Assembly (NCBI GenBank): GCA_024696615.1
Contig: JAILGS010000081.1
Coordinates: 40,200 to 104,199, forward strand
Reading direction: 5' to 3'
Source of the DNA: Lachnospiraceae bacterium
Lineage (GTDB): Bacteria; Bacillota; Clostridia; Lachnospirales; Lachnospiraceae
DNA: 64,000 bases
Shown: positions 53,383 through 62,459 of the stretch, piece after piece
How the letters are laid out: each line of letters starts with the position of its first letter
How positions within the stretch are numbered: the stretch's first letter is position 1
Notes under the pieces: model-generated
What the model was told of the DNA's origin: nothing
The model's database searches: none
What the model saw: only the letters and a program-made list of their open reading frames with translations
Translations under genes and position numbers: made by a program

Positions 53383-55182
53383 TTAAAGAGTCTCTAAGGA
53401 ATCGATTAATTCCAGGCTATGTTCCTTATTCATCTTCTTGCACATTGCAATAAAGGTATCCAAAGGTACATTCTGAAGCTGGCGATTGCCACCACGAATA
53501 TTGATGGATACAGTTCTCTCCTCTGCTTCACGATCACCAAGAACAACAATATATGGATCCTTGAAGGTCTTAAACTTCTTGATCTTCTCCTTCATGTTAG
53601 CATCTTCATAATCTGCTTCCACACGAATTCCGTTATCACGAAGTAATTCTTCCACTTCCTTCGCATACTCATTATGCTGTACACGAATTGGTACTAATGC
53701 AACCTGATATGGATGTAACCAGAATGGGAATGCTCCCTTGAAGTTCTCGGTAATAATACCGATGAAACGCTCTAAGGAACCGAAGATTGCACGGTGAAGT
53801 ACCACTGGCTGCTTCTGAATGCCATCCTTATCCATATACTTTAACTGGAAGTTCTTAGGAAGCTGGAAGTCAAGCTGGATGGTACCGGTCTGCCACTCAC
53901 GACCAAGACAATCCTTCATCTTTAAGTCAATCTTAGGGCCATAGAAAGCTCCATCTCCTTCGTTTACCTCATATCCACCTTCGCCGAAGATTTCATTTAA
54001 GGTAGCCTTTAAGGAAGCCTCTGCCTGATTCCATACTTCAATATCACCCATGAAGTCTTCCGGTCTTGTGGAAAGCTCTGCTGTATAGGTAAGACCGAAG
54101 TCCTTATAAATCATATTCACGATTTCCATGATGTTCTTGATCTCGCTACCAATCTGCTCTTCGGTAACGAAGATATGGCAGTCATCCTGACGGAACATCT
54201 GAACACGGAAGAGACCATTTAACTGGCCGGACTTCTCCTTACGATGAATTACGTCCGTTTCATTGTAACGAATTGGAAGATCCTTATATGAGTGCGCGGT
54301 TCTCTTAAATACTGTCATCGCATTTGGACAGTTCATTGGCTTTAAAGCGAACTTAAAGATATCATCCGGATCCGTATTCTCATCCGCATCTTCATTCACG
54401 ATTAAGAACATGTTCTCCTTATAATGAGCCCAATGTCCAGAAGTCTTCCATAACTGGGTGCTGTTCACAACAGGGGCAGAAATCTCAAGATAACCACGAC
54501 GATCATGAATATCTCTCCAATAATCCACCAATGCGTTGAACATCTTCCATCCTCTTGGAAGGAAGTATGGCATACCAGGTGCGGTCTCGTCGAACATGAA
54601 AAGTTCTAACTGAGGTCCGATCTTCTTGTGATCACGCTCCAATGCTTCCTGGATCATGTGCAAATGTTCTTTCAGCTGATCCTTTTCTGGGAATGCATAT
54701 ACATAAATTCTCTGAAGCATATCTCTATGCTCATCGCCCCTCCAATATGCACCGGATACGGACTTAATCTTAAAGGATGCACCAAGTAAATCCTGGGAGT
54801 TAGGAACATGAGGTCCACGACAGAGATCTACGAAATCATCCCCTGTATAATATACGGTAAGGCGCTCGTCTTCAGGTAAATCATTAATTAATTCCACCTT
54901 AAACTTCTGATCCTTGAACATCTCAAGGCCTTCTTCACGAGTAATTTCCTTCTCCGTAAAAGCTTCTCTTCTCTTTAAGATTTCTGTCATCTTCGCTTCA
55001 ATGGTAGAAAAATCATCTGCGGTGATATTTCTTGGAAGCAGGAAATCATAATAGAATCCATCAGAAATCTGTGGTCCAATTGCTAACTGTACATTTTCTT
55101 TACCGAAAATCTCCATAACAGCCTTAGCAAGGATGTGTGCCAATGAATGGCGATACTTGTCTAAATATTCTTCTTTAACCAT
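53383..55182 (-). CDS. thrS: threonyl-tRNA synthetase lacking the TGS domain
   Basis: The 599-residue class II synthetase begins directly with the editing-side domain (YRHSLAHILAKAVMEIFGKENVQLAIGPQISDGFYYDF). The usual TGS domain of about 60 residues that precedes this in E. coli-like ThrRS is missing. The catalytic core is intact, with zinc ligands in MNCPNAMTVFKRT and RQDDCHIFV, and the motif 3 region LHRAIFGSLERFIGI. The C-terminal anticodon-binding domain follows (VALVPIRVQHNEYAKEVEELL). ATG 55182 is strongly supported by AAGGAGG. The leader is structured but not a T-box. Confidence 0.96.
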   Translation of the reverse strand: MVKEEYLDKYRHSLAHILAKAVMEIFGKENVQLAIGPQISDGFYYDFLLPRNITADDFSTIEAKMTEILKRREAFTEKEITREEGLEMFKDQKFKVELINDLPEDERLTVYYTGDDFVDLCRGPHVPNSQDLLGASFKIKSVSGAYWRGDEHRDMLQRIYVYAFPEKDQLKEHLHMIQEALERDHKKIGPQLELFMFDETAPGMPYFLPRGWKMFNALVDYWRDIHDRRGYLEISAPVVNSTQLWKTSGHWAHYKENMFLIVNEDADENTDPDDIFKFALKPMNCPNAMTVFKRTAHSYKDLPIRYNETDVIHRKEKSGQLNGLFRVQMFRQDDCHIFVTEEQIGSEIKNIMEIVNMIYKDFGLTYTAELSTRPEDFMGDIEVWNQAEASLKATLNEIFGEGGYEVNEGDGAFYGPKIDLKMKDCLGREWQTGTIQLDFQLPKNFQLKYMDKDGIQKQPVVLHRAIFGSLERFIGIITENFKGAFPFWLHPYQVALVPIRVQHNEYAKEVEELLRDNGIRVEADYEDANMKEKIKKFKTFKDPYIVVLGDREAEERTVSINIRGGNRQLQNVPLDTFIAMCKKMNKEHSLELIDSLETL

Positions 55183-55346
55183 GGGTTAATTCCTCCTTCG
55201 AGGCTACCGGCCTCGTAATTATGATATAGTTTTATCACCAACATAAAAACAGTCCCGCCTTTCGCACTGGGGGTTCAGATCCACCAGTATCTGCCGCTCC
55301 TGCCACGAACATGACCTTCTTATTTCTATGCCGTAATGGCGATAAC
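55183..55346 (-). ncRNA. structured thrS leader RNA, no T-box signature
   Basis: The roughly 164-nt leader folds on paper into nested helices. P1 pairs 55338-55345 with 55232-55239 (TTATCGCC/GGTGATAA, one G-U). P2 pairs 55323-55330 with 55242-55249 (CATAGAAA/TTTTTATG). They enclose a GC-rich core of about 73 nt (55250-55322). A separate hairpin CGAGGC/GCCTCG lies just before the SD (about 55199-55215). The GGTGGTACCGCG of T-boxes is absent. I do not recognise the motif. Confidence 0.5.
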
Positions 55347-55352
55347 TTAATA

Positions 55353-55381
55353 AGTATAGCACTCTCCCATGATGCTTTCAA
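55353..55381 (-). promoter_or_regulatory. thrS promoter
   Basis: Minus-strand -35 TTGAAA (55376-55381), 17-nt spacer, extended -10 TGCTATACT (hexamer 55353-55358). It starts right after the degV stop. Confidence 0.75.
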
Positions 55382-55382
55382 G

Positions 55383-56282
55383 TTATACTAATCCATATTT
55401 GGAATAATCCACACCAGGAAGTTTTTTCGCACAGGCAATGCCCAGTGCCCCTTCTCCAATATGGCAGGCAATACTTAAGGACAGGGGTGCTTCTAAGAAT
55501 TTCTTCCCTGGAAACATTTTCATTGCTTCCTTCCGATATTCTTCCACTTCTCCCTCGCTTCCTGTATAGGCAAGCATTAAAATCATATCCTTCAATCCTT
55601 CTTCTACTGCATGAAACCGCTCGATACAATCCTTTTTAATGGCTTCATACATAATTTCCTTGGCCTGACTCATGCCACGGCACTTTGAGAAGGCATCCAG
55701 CTTTTCTCCCTGAATCTGAAGTACGGGCTTAATCTTTAAAATGGTTCCCACTGCTGCTGCCGCAGGGGTAATGCGTCCGCCCTTCTTTAGATATTTTAAA
55801 GTCTTTAAAGTAATATAGATACTGCTATCAAAACGATGTTCTTCTAAGATTTCTCGAATCTCTTTCGCACTCTTTCCCTGACTTGCAAGTTCCTTGGCCT
55901 CAAAAAGCGAAAGGGCAAGAGTTACGGAAATCCGCTGATTATTCACCACCTGTACTTTCCCATCATAATCTTCCGAAAGCATGATGGCGGTCTGACAGGA
56001 ACCACTTAATCCACTGGACATAGGAATATATACGATTTCATCATATTCTTCAAGAATCTGATCCCAAAAATCCGTCACTTCTGCAACTGCCGGCTGGGAT
56101 GTGGAAATCTCTGCATCCGCATTCTGTTTTTCATAAAATTTCTCCGGGGATAAATCCACCCCTTCCATGTACAGGTCTCCATCAATATAAAATGGCATGG
56201 GAAGGACAAAAATCCCCAATTCTTTTCCACGTTCCTGGGTAATACTACTATTGGAATCCGTTGCAATTGCTACTTTTGACAT
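55383..56282 (-). CDS. DegV-family fatty-acid-binding protein
   Basis: The 299-residue protein belongs to the DegV/FakB family, which binds a fatty acid so that the FakA kinase can phosphorylate it. Motifs: VAIATDSNSSITQERGKELGIFVLPMPFYIDG, ISTSQPAVAEV with the lipid-head-binding Ser/Thr, YIPMSSGLSGSCQTA, KGGRITPAAAAVGTILKIKPVLQ and HIGEGALGIACAK. ATG 56282 follows AGGGG. No fakA gene is adjacent. Confidence 0.93.
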   Translation of the reverse strand: MSKVAIATDSNSSITQERGKELGIFVLPMPFYIDGDLYMEGVDLSPEKFYEKQNADAEISTSQPAVAEVTDFWDQILEEYDEIVYIPMSSGLSGSCQTAIMLSEDYDGKVQVVNNQRISVTLALSLFEAKELASQGKSAKEIREILEEHRFDSSIYITLKTLKYLKKGGRITPAAAAVGTILKIKPVLQIQGEKLDAFSKCRGMSQAKEIMYEAIKKDCIERFHAVEEGLKDMILMLAYTGSEGEVEEYRKEAMKMFPGKKFLEAPLSLSIACHIGEGALGIACAKKLPGVDYSKYGLV

Positions 56283-56376
56283 ATGTTTTAATCCCCTATA
56301 TCTTATTTCTTGTCCCCCGTCATCCAAGGAACAGATCTTTTTCTAAAAGTACTTTCTAGCTTCTTTCATCCTATCT

Positions 56377-56405
56377 TTTATATCAAAATCCATCCGTCGT
56401 TGCAA
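56377..56405 (-). promoter_or_regulatory. degV promoter
   Basis: Minus-strand -35 TTGCAA (56400-56405), 17-nt spacer, -10 TATAAA (56377-56382). The rest of the 319-nt gap holds only the nrdD terminator and no ORF I can support. Confidence 0.5.
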
Positions 56406-56507
56406 ACCCCATTCCCATGCCTGTTCTCCACAGGAACTAGTTTTAGAAACCACATGGTACCACCCCCGTATTTTGACAACTCCCCCATCTTCCTTCCGAT
56501 GTACCGA

Positions 56508-56545
56508 AGGATAAAAAAAGCTCCCCGAACACTCGGGGAGCTTTC
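56508..56545 (-). terminator. nrdD terminator
   Basis: Perfect 12-bp stem AAAGCTCCCCGA (56517-56528) / TCGGGGAGCTTT (56533-56544), 4-nt loop; the minus strand continues with TTTT after the stem. Confidence 0.92.
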
Positions 56546-56601
56546 CTACTCATACAAGAACTCTAAAGGATTTCATATTCATATAAGGATCCTAAAATTT
56601 C

Positions 56602-58728
56602 CTACAGATGTAATACACGGGACTTAATTTCCTTGGTCTTACCCACATTCCAGAAATTCTCACCCAAATATCCACAGGTTCTACGGGTTACATTCATCTT
56701 CGCATGATCCTTATTATGGCACTGTGGACATTCCCATTCAAGATTGTCATTCAGTTCAATCTCTCCATCATAACCACATACATGGCAATAATCGGACTTG
56801 GTATTGAATTCCGCATATTGAATATTATCATAGATGAATTTTACTAATTCTTCCAAAGCATCTAAATTATGTCTCATATTAGGAACTTCCACATAGGAGA
56901 TACAACCACCATTGGAAATCTTCTGGAACTGACTCTCGAAGGTGAACTTGGAGAATGCATCAATCTTTTCCCGAACATCCACATGGTAGGAATTGGTATA
57001 ATATCCCTTATCCGTAATATCTGGAATACTACCAAAGCGCTTCTTATCAATCTCAGCGAAACGATAACATAAGCTCTCTGCAGGTGTTCCGTATACTGCA
57101 AATCCAAGACCCGTATTTCTCTTCCAGGTATCCGTAGCATCTCTTAAACGCTTCATTACCTTTAAAGCAAATTCCGTACCCTTAGGATCCGTCTGGCTTA
57201 CACCAGTCATTAACTTGGTTACTTCATATAAACCAATATATCCTAAAGAAAGCGTAGAATATCCATTATGTAATAATTTATCAATGGTTTCGCCCTTCTT
57301 TAAACGTGCAATAGCACCATACTGCCAATGAATTGGGCTTACATCGGAAAGAGTTCCTTCCAGGGCTCTATGTCTGCACATCAATGCCTCAAAGCAAAGT
57401 GCAAGACGTTCTTCCATTAACTCCCAGAACTTCTCCTCATCCCCATTGGCAATAATACCAATCTGAGGAAGATTTAAGGAAACAACACCCTGATTAAAGC
57501 GGCCTTCCCACTTATATTCTCCATTCTCATCCTTCCATGGAGAAAGGAAGGAACGGCATCCCATACATGCAAATACATTGCCTTCATAATTCTCACGCAT
57601 CTTCTTCGCAGAGATATAATCCGGATACATACGCTTCGCAGAACACTTTACTGCCAGCTTCGTAATATAATCATACTTACCGCCCTTTAAGCAGTTATGC
57701 TCATCCAATACATAGATCAGTTTTGGGAATGCAGGAGTTACATATACTCCCTTCTCATTCTTAATACCTTCGAGACGCTGACGAAGAATCTCTTCGATAA
57801 TCTGTGCATTCTCTTCAATATATTCATCCTGTGGATCAAGATTTAAGAATAAGGTTACAAATGGTGACTGACCATTGGTAGTCATCAAGGTATTAATCTG
57901 GTACTGAATCGTCTGTACACCGGAACGAAGTTCATCCTGTACTCGATCATTCACAATCTTCTGAATCACTTCAGGGGAAACTGTTCCACCTAAAGATTCC
58001 TCATAATGCTTTTCATACTTATTCTTCGTATAACGAAGATACTTACCAAGATGACGCACATCTACGGACTGTCCGCCGTACTGACTAGAAGCTACGGAGG
58101 AAATAATCTGTGTGGTAACATTACATGCCACCTGGAAGCTCTTAGGAGATTCAATGAGCTTACCGTTCATCACAGTACCATTATCCAGCATATCCTTAAT
58201 ATTAATCAAACAGCAATTGAAAATATGCTGTACAAAATAATCTGCATCATGAAAATGTAAAATACCCTGCTCATGCGCCTTAGAAACCTTCTCTGGAAGA
58301 AGCAGACGCTTGGTAAGATCCTTGGATACTTCACCTGCGATCAAATCTCTCTGTGTGGATGCAATGGCAGCATTCTTATTGGAATTCTCCTCCATAACAT
58401 CCTTATTGCTATTCTGAATTAAGCTCATAATGGACTCATCCGTTGTATTGGCCTTACGAACTAATTCACGAGAATAACGGTAAATGATATAGGTCTTAGC
58501 AAGATTAAATTTCTTCTCCTGCATTAATTTCTGTTCAATGATATCCTGGATATCTTCTACCTGCATGGTTTCATATCCACGATTCTCAATGGAAGCAATA
58601 ATCGCTTCGACTTTCTCCTCTGAAATTCTGTCGATTGGATCGACTTCGTCATTCGCCTTCTGAATAGCCACAGCAATCTTATTACGATCATAATTAACTT
58701 CGCGGCCATCCCTTTTAATTACTCTCAT
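56602..58728 (-). CDS. nrdD: anaerobic ribonucleoside-triphosphate reductase
   Basis: The 708-residue class III reductase makes deoxynucleotides without oxygen. It has an N-terminal ATP-cone (MRVIKRDGREVNYDRNKIAVAIQKAN ... QDIIEQKLM), a catalytic core with CMGCRSFLSPW, a zinc site (CHVCGYDGEI ... CPQCHN) and the glycyl-radical motif RRTCGYLG near the C-terminus. ATG 58728 follows AAGGGAAG; the frame extension to 58818 covers the leader hairpin. The radical is installed by NrdG (59422-59958). Confidence 0.97.
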   Translation of the reverse strand: MRVIKRDGREVNYDRNKIAVAIQKANDEVDPIDRISEEKVEAIIASIENRGYETMQVEDIQDIIEQKLMQEKKFNLAKTYIIYRYSRELVRKANTTDESIMSLIQNSNKDVMEENSNKNAAIASTQRDLIAGEVSKDLTKRLLLPEKVSKAHEQGILHFHDADYFVQHIFNCCLINIKDMLDNGTVMNGKLIESPKSFQVACNVTTQIISSVASSQYGGQSVDVRHLGKYLRYTKNKYEKHYEESLGGTVSPEVIQKIVNDRVQDELRSGVQTIQYQINTLMTTNGQSPFVTLFLNLDPQDEYIEENAQIIEEILRQRLEGIKNEKGVYVTPAFPKLIYVLDEHNCLKGGKYDYITKLAVKCSAKRMYPDYISAKKMRENYEGNVFACMGCRSFLSPWKDENGEYKWEGRFNQGVVSLNLPQIGIIANGDEEKFWELMEERLALCFEALMCRHRALEGTLSDVSPIHWQYGAIARLKKGETIDKLLHNGYSTLSLGYIGLYEVTKLMTGVSQTDPKGTEFALKVMKRLRDATDTWKRNTGLGFAVYGTPAESLCYRFAEIDKKRFGSIPDITDKGYYTNSYHVDVREKIDAFSKFTFESQFQKISNGGCISYVEVPNMRHNLDALEELVKFIYDNIQYAEFNTKSDYCHVCGYDGEIELNDNLEWECPQCHNKDHAKMNVTRRTCGYLGENFWNVGKTKEIKSRVLHL

Positions 58729-58778
58729 TTTTCTTCCCTTCCTTGGCGCCCCTGTATGTGAAACAAACCCCAATATAA

Positions 58779-58830
58779 TAAAAATTCTCGTACTGCCAGG
58801 ATGTTCTCCCCATCCCAACCGTACGAGAAT
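58779..58830 (-). promoter_or_regulatory. terminator-like hairpin in the nrdD leader
   Basis: Stem ATTCTCGTAC (58784-58793) / GTACGAGAAT (58821-58830), perfect 10 bp. An internal helix GGATG (58799-58803) / CATCC (58811-58815) lies inside, and TTTTTATT follows. The hairpin begins almost at the predicted start site and precedes ATG 58728 by about 50 nt. It could be an attenuator. Confidence 0.6.
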
Positions 58831-58831
58831 A

Positions 58832-58916
58832 ATTATAGCATTAACATATAAATTTTTCTACATGTATCCACAATATTTTGTGTCTTTATTAAATACACCG
58901 CACAACATCTTGTTGT
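58832..58916 (-). promoter_or_regulatory. nrdD promoter with two candidate NrdR boxes
   Basis: Extended -10 TGCTATAAT (hexamer 58832-58837). Two dyads lie upstream, CCACAATATTTTGTGT (58868-58883) and CACAACATCTTGTTGT (58901-58916), 33 bp apart start to start. This is close to the three-turn spacing of NrdR boxes (consensus ACACWATATATWGTGT). The first is the better match. Confidence 0.55.
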
Positions 58917-58959
58917 TCACAATTTGAACACAAATCCCATAGTGATGGGCTTTCGAGGA

Positions 58960-59403
58960 TTATTTAGAACCTGTAGAACCAAATCCACCCGTTCCACGAA
59001 CGGTATCCGATAGTTCCTCCGTCTCTACAAATTGTGCTGTTAAAAATGGAGTGATCATTAACTGAGCAATACGTTCTCCCGGAGCAATCATGGCTGCTTT
59101 ATTACTATGATTATGCAGTGGAACAAAGATTTCTCCACGATAATCCGCATCAATCACTCCCACCTTATTGGCTGGAGCAAGCCCCTTCTTGGTTGCTAAA
59201 CCACTTCTTGCAAATACAAGACCGGCATAGCATTCTGGAATTTCCATAGCCACTCCCGTTGGAGTAAGATAGGTCTCTCCCGGTTCAATGGTTACGGTAT
59301 CTTCGATACAGGCATATAAATCCGCACCTGCACTAAATTCTGTTCCATAAGTTGGAATCTCCGCATTAGGACGTACTTTTTTTAATCTGATTTCTGCTTT
59401 CAT
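58960..59403 (-). CDS. dut: dUTP diphosphatase
   Basis: The 147-residue trimeric dUTPase has all five motifs: EFSAGADLYAC, FARSGLATKKGL, GVIDADYRGEI, GERIAQLMI and RGTGGFGSTG at the C-terminus. It hydrolyses dUTP to dUMP, protecting DNA and supplying thymidylate. It sits 18 nt after nrdG and upstream of nrdD, so the cluster covers nucleotide reduction and pool cleaning. Confidence 0.97.
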   Translation of the reverse strand: MKAEIRLKKVRPNAEIPTYGTEFSAGADLYACIEDTVTIEPGETYLTPTGVAMEIPECYAGLVFARSGLATKKGLAPANKVGVIDADYRGEIFVPLHNHSNKAAMIAPGERIAQLMITPFLTAQFVETEELSDTVRGTGGFGSTGSK

Positions 59404-59421
59404 GTTCTTCCTTTCCTGAAA

Positions 59422-59958
59422 TTAATATTTAGGTTCTGAATCATCCCAGAGAATTACTTTACCAGCCTGAAGAGATTCCTGTACCAAAATCGTTCTCTGA
59501 TTGGAAGATCCTTTAAAGCGGAGGGATAAGTCCTTTAATGCTTCCACGAACATTCCATCCACGATCACATCGATATAACTTAACATCTCCCTGGTTTCCG
59601 GCCAATGTTTAACCATCCATCCATTGAGATCCCGATCAAATTGATATCCAGTAAAGCACCAGATATTTATGTCCGGATAGGTGGCACGAACCCTGCGAAG
59701 CAGGGGCAGTAAAGCAAGTTGATTTTGCTTCTCCCATGGCTCTCCCCCAAGAATCGTAAAGCCTTTAATATATTCCGGTTTTAAATATTCAATAATCTGG
59801 TCAATGGTCTCGTCAGTAAAAGGCTTGCCATAGTTAAAATCCCAAGTGGCTGCATTAAAGCAACCCTTGCACCGGAAATGGCATCCACTAACGAATAAGG
59901 AAACTCTTACCCCCGGGCCATTGGCAACATCAAATTGTTTAATATCACCATAGTACAT
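59422..59958 (-). CDS. nrdG: anaerobic ribonucleotide reductase activase
   Basis: The 178-residue radical-SAM enzyme carries the 4Fe-4S motif CHFRCKGC (about 31-38) in GVRVSLFVSGCHFRCKGCFNAATWDF. TILGGEPWEKQNQLALLPLL is the glycine-rich SAM region. It makes the glycyl radical on NrdD. It is separated from nrdD by dut, an order differing from the common nrdD-nrdG pair. Confidence 0.97.
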   Translation of the reverse strand: MYYGDIKQFDVANGPGVRVSLFVSGCHFRCKGCFNAATWDFNYGKPFTDETIDQIIEYLKPEYIKGFTILGGEPWEKQNQLALLPLLRRVRATYPDINIWCFTGYQFDRDLNGWMVKHWPETREMLSYIDVIVDGMFVEALKDLSLRFKGSSNQRTILVQESLQAGKVILWDDSEPKY

Positions 59959-60054
59959 ATCTCATACCCACATTTTCTAAAAGTGTCCGTTCATTAGTGT
60001 ATCACAATATCACAACATATGGTAGAGTATGTTTTAAAAAGATACAATATCTTG

Positions 60055-60513
60055 TTACAGATTGGGAAAAAGCTCCTTGGAGTCTAGAATAATGGTAAAA
60101 GGTCCCATATTCACCAGACTCACCTTCATATCCGCACCAAATTCTCCCTGTTCCACCCGTGGCACTTCTTTCTTACATTCTGCAATGATATATTCATACA
60201 AGTCCTTAGCCATGGCAGGATTTCCTGCATGAACAAAACTTGGACGATTTCCTTTCTTACAATCCCCATATAGGGTAAATTGGGAAATAAGTAAAAGTCC
60301 GCCACCCACATCAGCCAGATTCCGATTGGTCTTTCCATTCTCATCCGGGAAAATCCGTAAGTTTAGCATCTTCTTAATCATCAGATCCGCAATTTCCTTC
60401 GTATCTTCTTCTCCCACACCAACAAGGACCATCATCCCCCGGTCAATGGCGCCAATTACCTGCTCTTTTACTTCTACCTTGGCTTCTGAAACCACCTGTA
60501 TCACTAATTTCAT
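60055..60513 (-). CDS. dtd: D-aminoacyl-tRNA deacylase
   Basis: The 152-residue DTD releases D-amino acids from t[36 protein letters not shown] is the family start. [24 protein letters not shown] holds the SQ-T catalytic motif, and [13 protein letters not shown] the cross-subunit Gly-Pro-type motif. ATG 60513 follows GGAGGAG. Confidence 0.95.
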   Translation of the reverse strand: MKLVIQVVSEAKVEVKEQVIGAIDRGMMVLVGVGEEDTKEIADLMIKKMLNLRIFPDENGKTNRNLADVGGGLLLISQFTLYGDCKKGNRPSFVHAGNPAMAKDLYEYIIAECKKEVPRVEQGEFGADMKVSLVNMGPFTIILDSKELFPNL

Positions 60514-60611
60514 ATACTCCTCCGTTTTTCCCCATTCCGTGACAATGAAAAGGGAGGCATAAAACCATGCCCCCCGTATCATATCAAGATTATTCCCTTG
60601 TTGTAAATCCT

Positions 60612-62336
60612 TTATTCTGCATCCACCTGGAAGAACTTCACATTCTGCTGTAACGCTTCGGATACCTGATTTAAATGCTCGGATTCCTCCATAATATTCT
60701 GCATTGCATCCTCTAACTGCATTAAGGATGCACTGGTTTCTTCCGTAGATGCTGCATTCTCCTGGGAGATGCTGGATAAGGATTCCATGGAATTTAAGAT
60801 GGTCTCTTTATCTCGATTTAAAGCATCCACTAAATCCATAATTTCCTTATTACCAACTTCGGTTTCTTTCAGCATAGAAAGCATCCGTTCAAAAGAAGCA
60901 ACCATCTGCTCTAAGGCAACCGCTTCATTCGTGGTAGCCTCTTTAATCTTTCCAGTTAACTTCTTATTATTCTCAGAGAAACTTGCGATGTTCGAAAGCA
61001 TTTGCGTAATCTCTCCAGCCATCTTATTGGTTTCTTCTGCAAGGCTCTTAATATTATCCGCAACTACCGCAAATCCCTTACCGGCTTCACCAGCTCTAGC
61101 AGCTTCAATGGAAGCATTTAATGCCAAAAGATTGGTCTGACTTGCAATGGAAATAATGGATTCTGCTGCGCTTGAAATCTGAGCAACCACTTCTGCGGTT
61201 TCTCCAACAGAATTCGCAACTTCCCCAGCCATAGCATCCGTCTCCGCATCCTTCTTCTGGATTTCTAAGAGCTGCTGCTGAACCCTGGTGGATTCCGTAA
61301 AGAGATTCTTTCCACGCTCTAAATTATCACTGGCTGCATTCATAACACGATCCACAGACTGACCAATATGAATGGTAATGGCAGTGGAATTCTGTACATC
61401 CTCCGCCATGGCCGTAGCGCCCTGAGCTAAATCATTCACAGCGGAAGTAATATCCTGGGTTGTACGCTGGCTTCCAGCCACGCCTTCTCTTGCGGTTTCT
61501 GCACCACTATGCACATCCGTAGCACCATCGATAACATCCCGAAGGGCTGCCTGAACCTTACCACGCATCTCTTCCGTAAATGCAATGATCTGATCAAATT
61601 CCTTAATGGTACTTCTCATCTTAAATTCATGGGAGAAATCACCATCCGCAATATGATGGATCTCCTCCGTAATGGTTCGAAGCGTCTTCACCATCTTATT
61701 GGCTACTAACATGGCAACAATAAAGAGAACCACGGATAATAATACTAAAAATCCAAAGGATACTGTGATAAAAGTCGTCGTATCCTTCTGGAAACGATAA
61801 ATTTCATCCTCCGCCCAGGACTCCGTCACTTCCTGCATGGAATTGACTATATCTCTGGCCAATTCGAAATTCTCTGCAAATGCGTTCCAATCGCCATTTC
61901 TTTCGCCCACATCATATGCATCATCCCAAGCCTTAAAATAATTCTGGAAATCCTGTTCTAAGACGCCAAATGTCTTTCCATTCTCCGCAGTATAATCATT
62001 CCACAGATCTTCCTCTGCCCTAGCAATATCCAGTGCTTCCTTTACACCTTCCATGGTCTGATCATAGTTCTGATCATAATCTTCTACATAGGCGGTAAAA
62101 TCCTCACCTTTGCCAGCATCTTTCGCATTGGTGGCCGCTAACATGGCCTGATAAAAATCACGATCCGCATTGATTAATTTCGTATTAATCATATACAGTG
62201 TGTCATAATACATTGCCTTATTGTCCCTGGACTGCTTATCCATCTGATAGCCAAAAAACATAACCACTACCAGTGTGACAGCAATTAATGGCAGGATAAA
62301 ATGGAGCAATGCCCTTCTCATACTCGTTTTTCCCAT
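60612..62336 (-). CDS. methyl-accepting chemotaxis protein with four-helix-bundle sensor
   Basis: The 574-residue receptor has an N-terminal membrane helix ([23 protein letters not shown]) and an alpha-helical extracellular domain of about 160 residues (4HB type). A second membrane helix lies at about 190-212, followed by HAMP and the cytoplasmic signalling domain with [22 protein letters not shown] at its tip. It differs from the Cache receptor at 7242. It has no flanking che genes. Confidence 0.95.
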   Translation of the reverse strand: MGKTSMRRALLHFILPLIAVTLVVVMFFGYQMDKQSRDNKAMYYDTLYMINTKLINADRDFYQAMLAATNAKDAGKGEDFTAYVEDYDQNYDQTMEGVKEALDIARAEEDLWNDYTAENGKTFGVLEQDFQNYFKAWDDAYDVGERNGDWNAFAENFELARDIVNSMQEVTESWAEDEIYRFQKDTTTFITVSFGFLVLLSVVLFIVAMLVANKMVKTLRTITEEIHHIADGDFSHEFKMRSTIKEFDQIIAFTEEMRGKVQAALRDVIDGATDVHSGAETAREGVAGSQRTTQDITSAVNDLAQGATAMAEDVQNSTAITIHIGQSVDRVMNAASDNLERGKNLFTESTRVQQQLLEIQKKDAETDAMAGEVANSVGETAEVVAQISSAAESIISIASQTNLLALNASIEAARAGEAGKGFAVVADNIKSLAEETNKMAGEITQMLSNIASFSENNKKLTGKIKEATTNEAVALEQMVASFERMLSMLKETEVGNKEIMDLVDALNRDKETILNSMESLSSISQENAASTEETSASLMQLEDAMQNIMEESEHLNQVSEALQQNVKFFQVDAE

Positions 62337-62459
62337 CGCTTTTTATGTCTCCTTTTAATGTTAAGATTTATGATGTCCTTCCCTAAGCAAACATCATAGT
62401 TCAATACTTCTAGATTGTATCACAAAAAATACAATTTTACTATAGGATTTGTTATGATT

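Noticed and set aside
55270..55295. Plus-strand sequence with a tRNA T-arm-like GGTTCAGATCC
   Set aside because: No acceptor, D or anticodon stems fit at the required distances; it is part of the minus-strand thrS leader.
56456..56464. GGTGGTACC in the region upstream of degV, resembling a T-box core
   Set aside because: The following GCG is absent, no terminator/antiterminator pair follows, and degV is not a tRNA-related gene.
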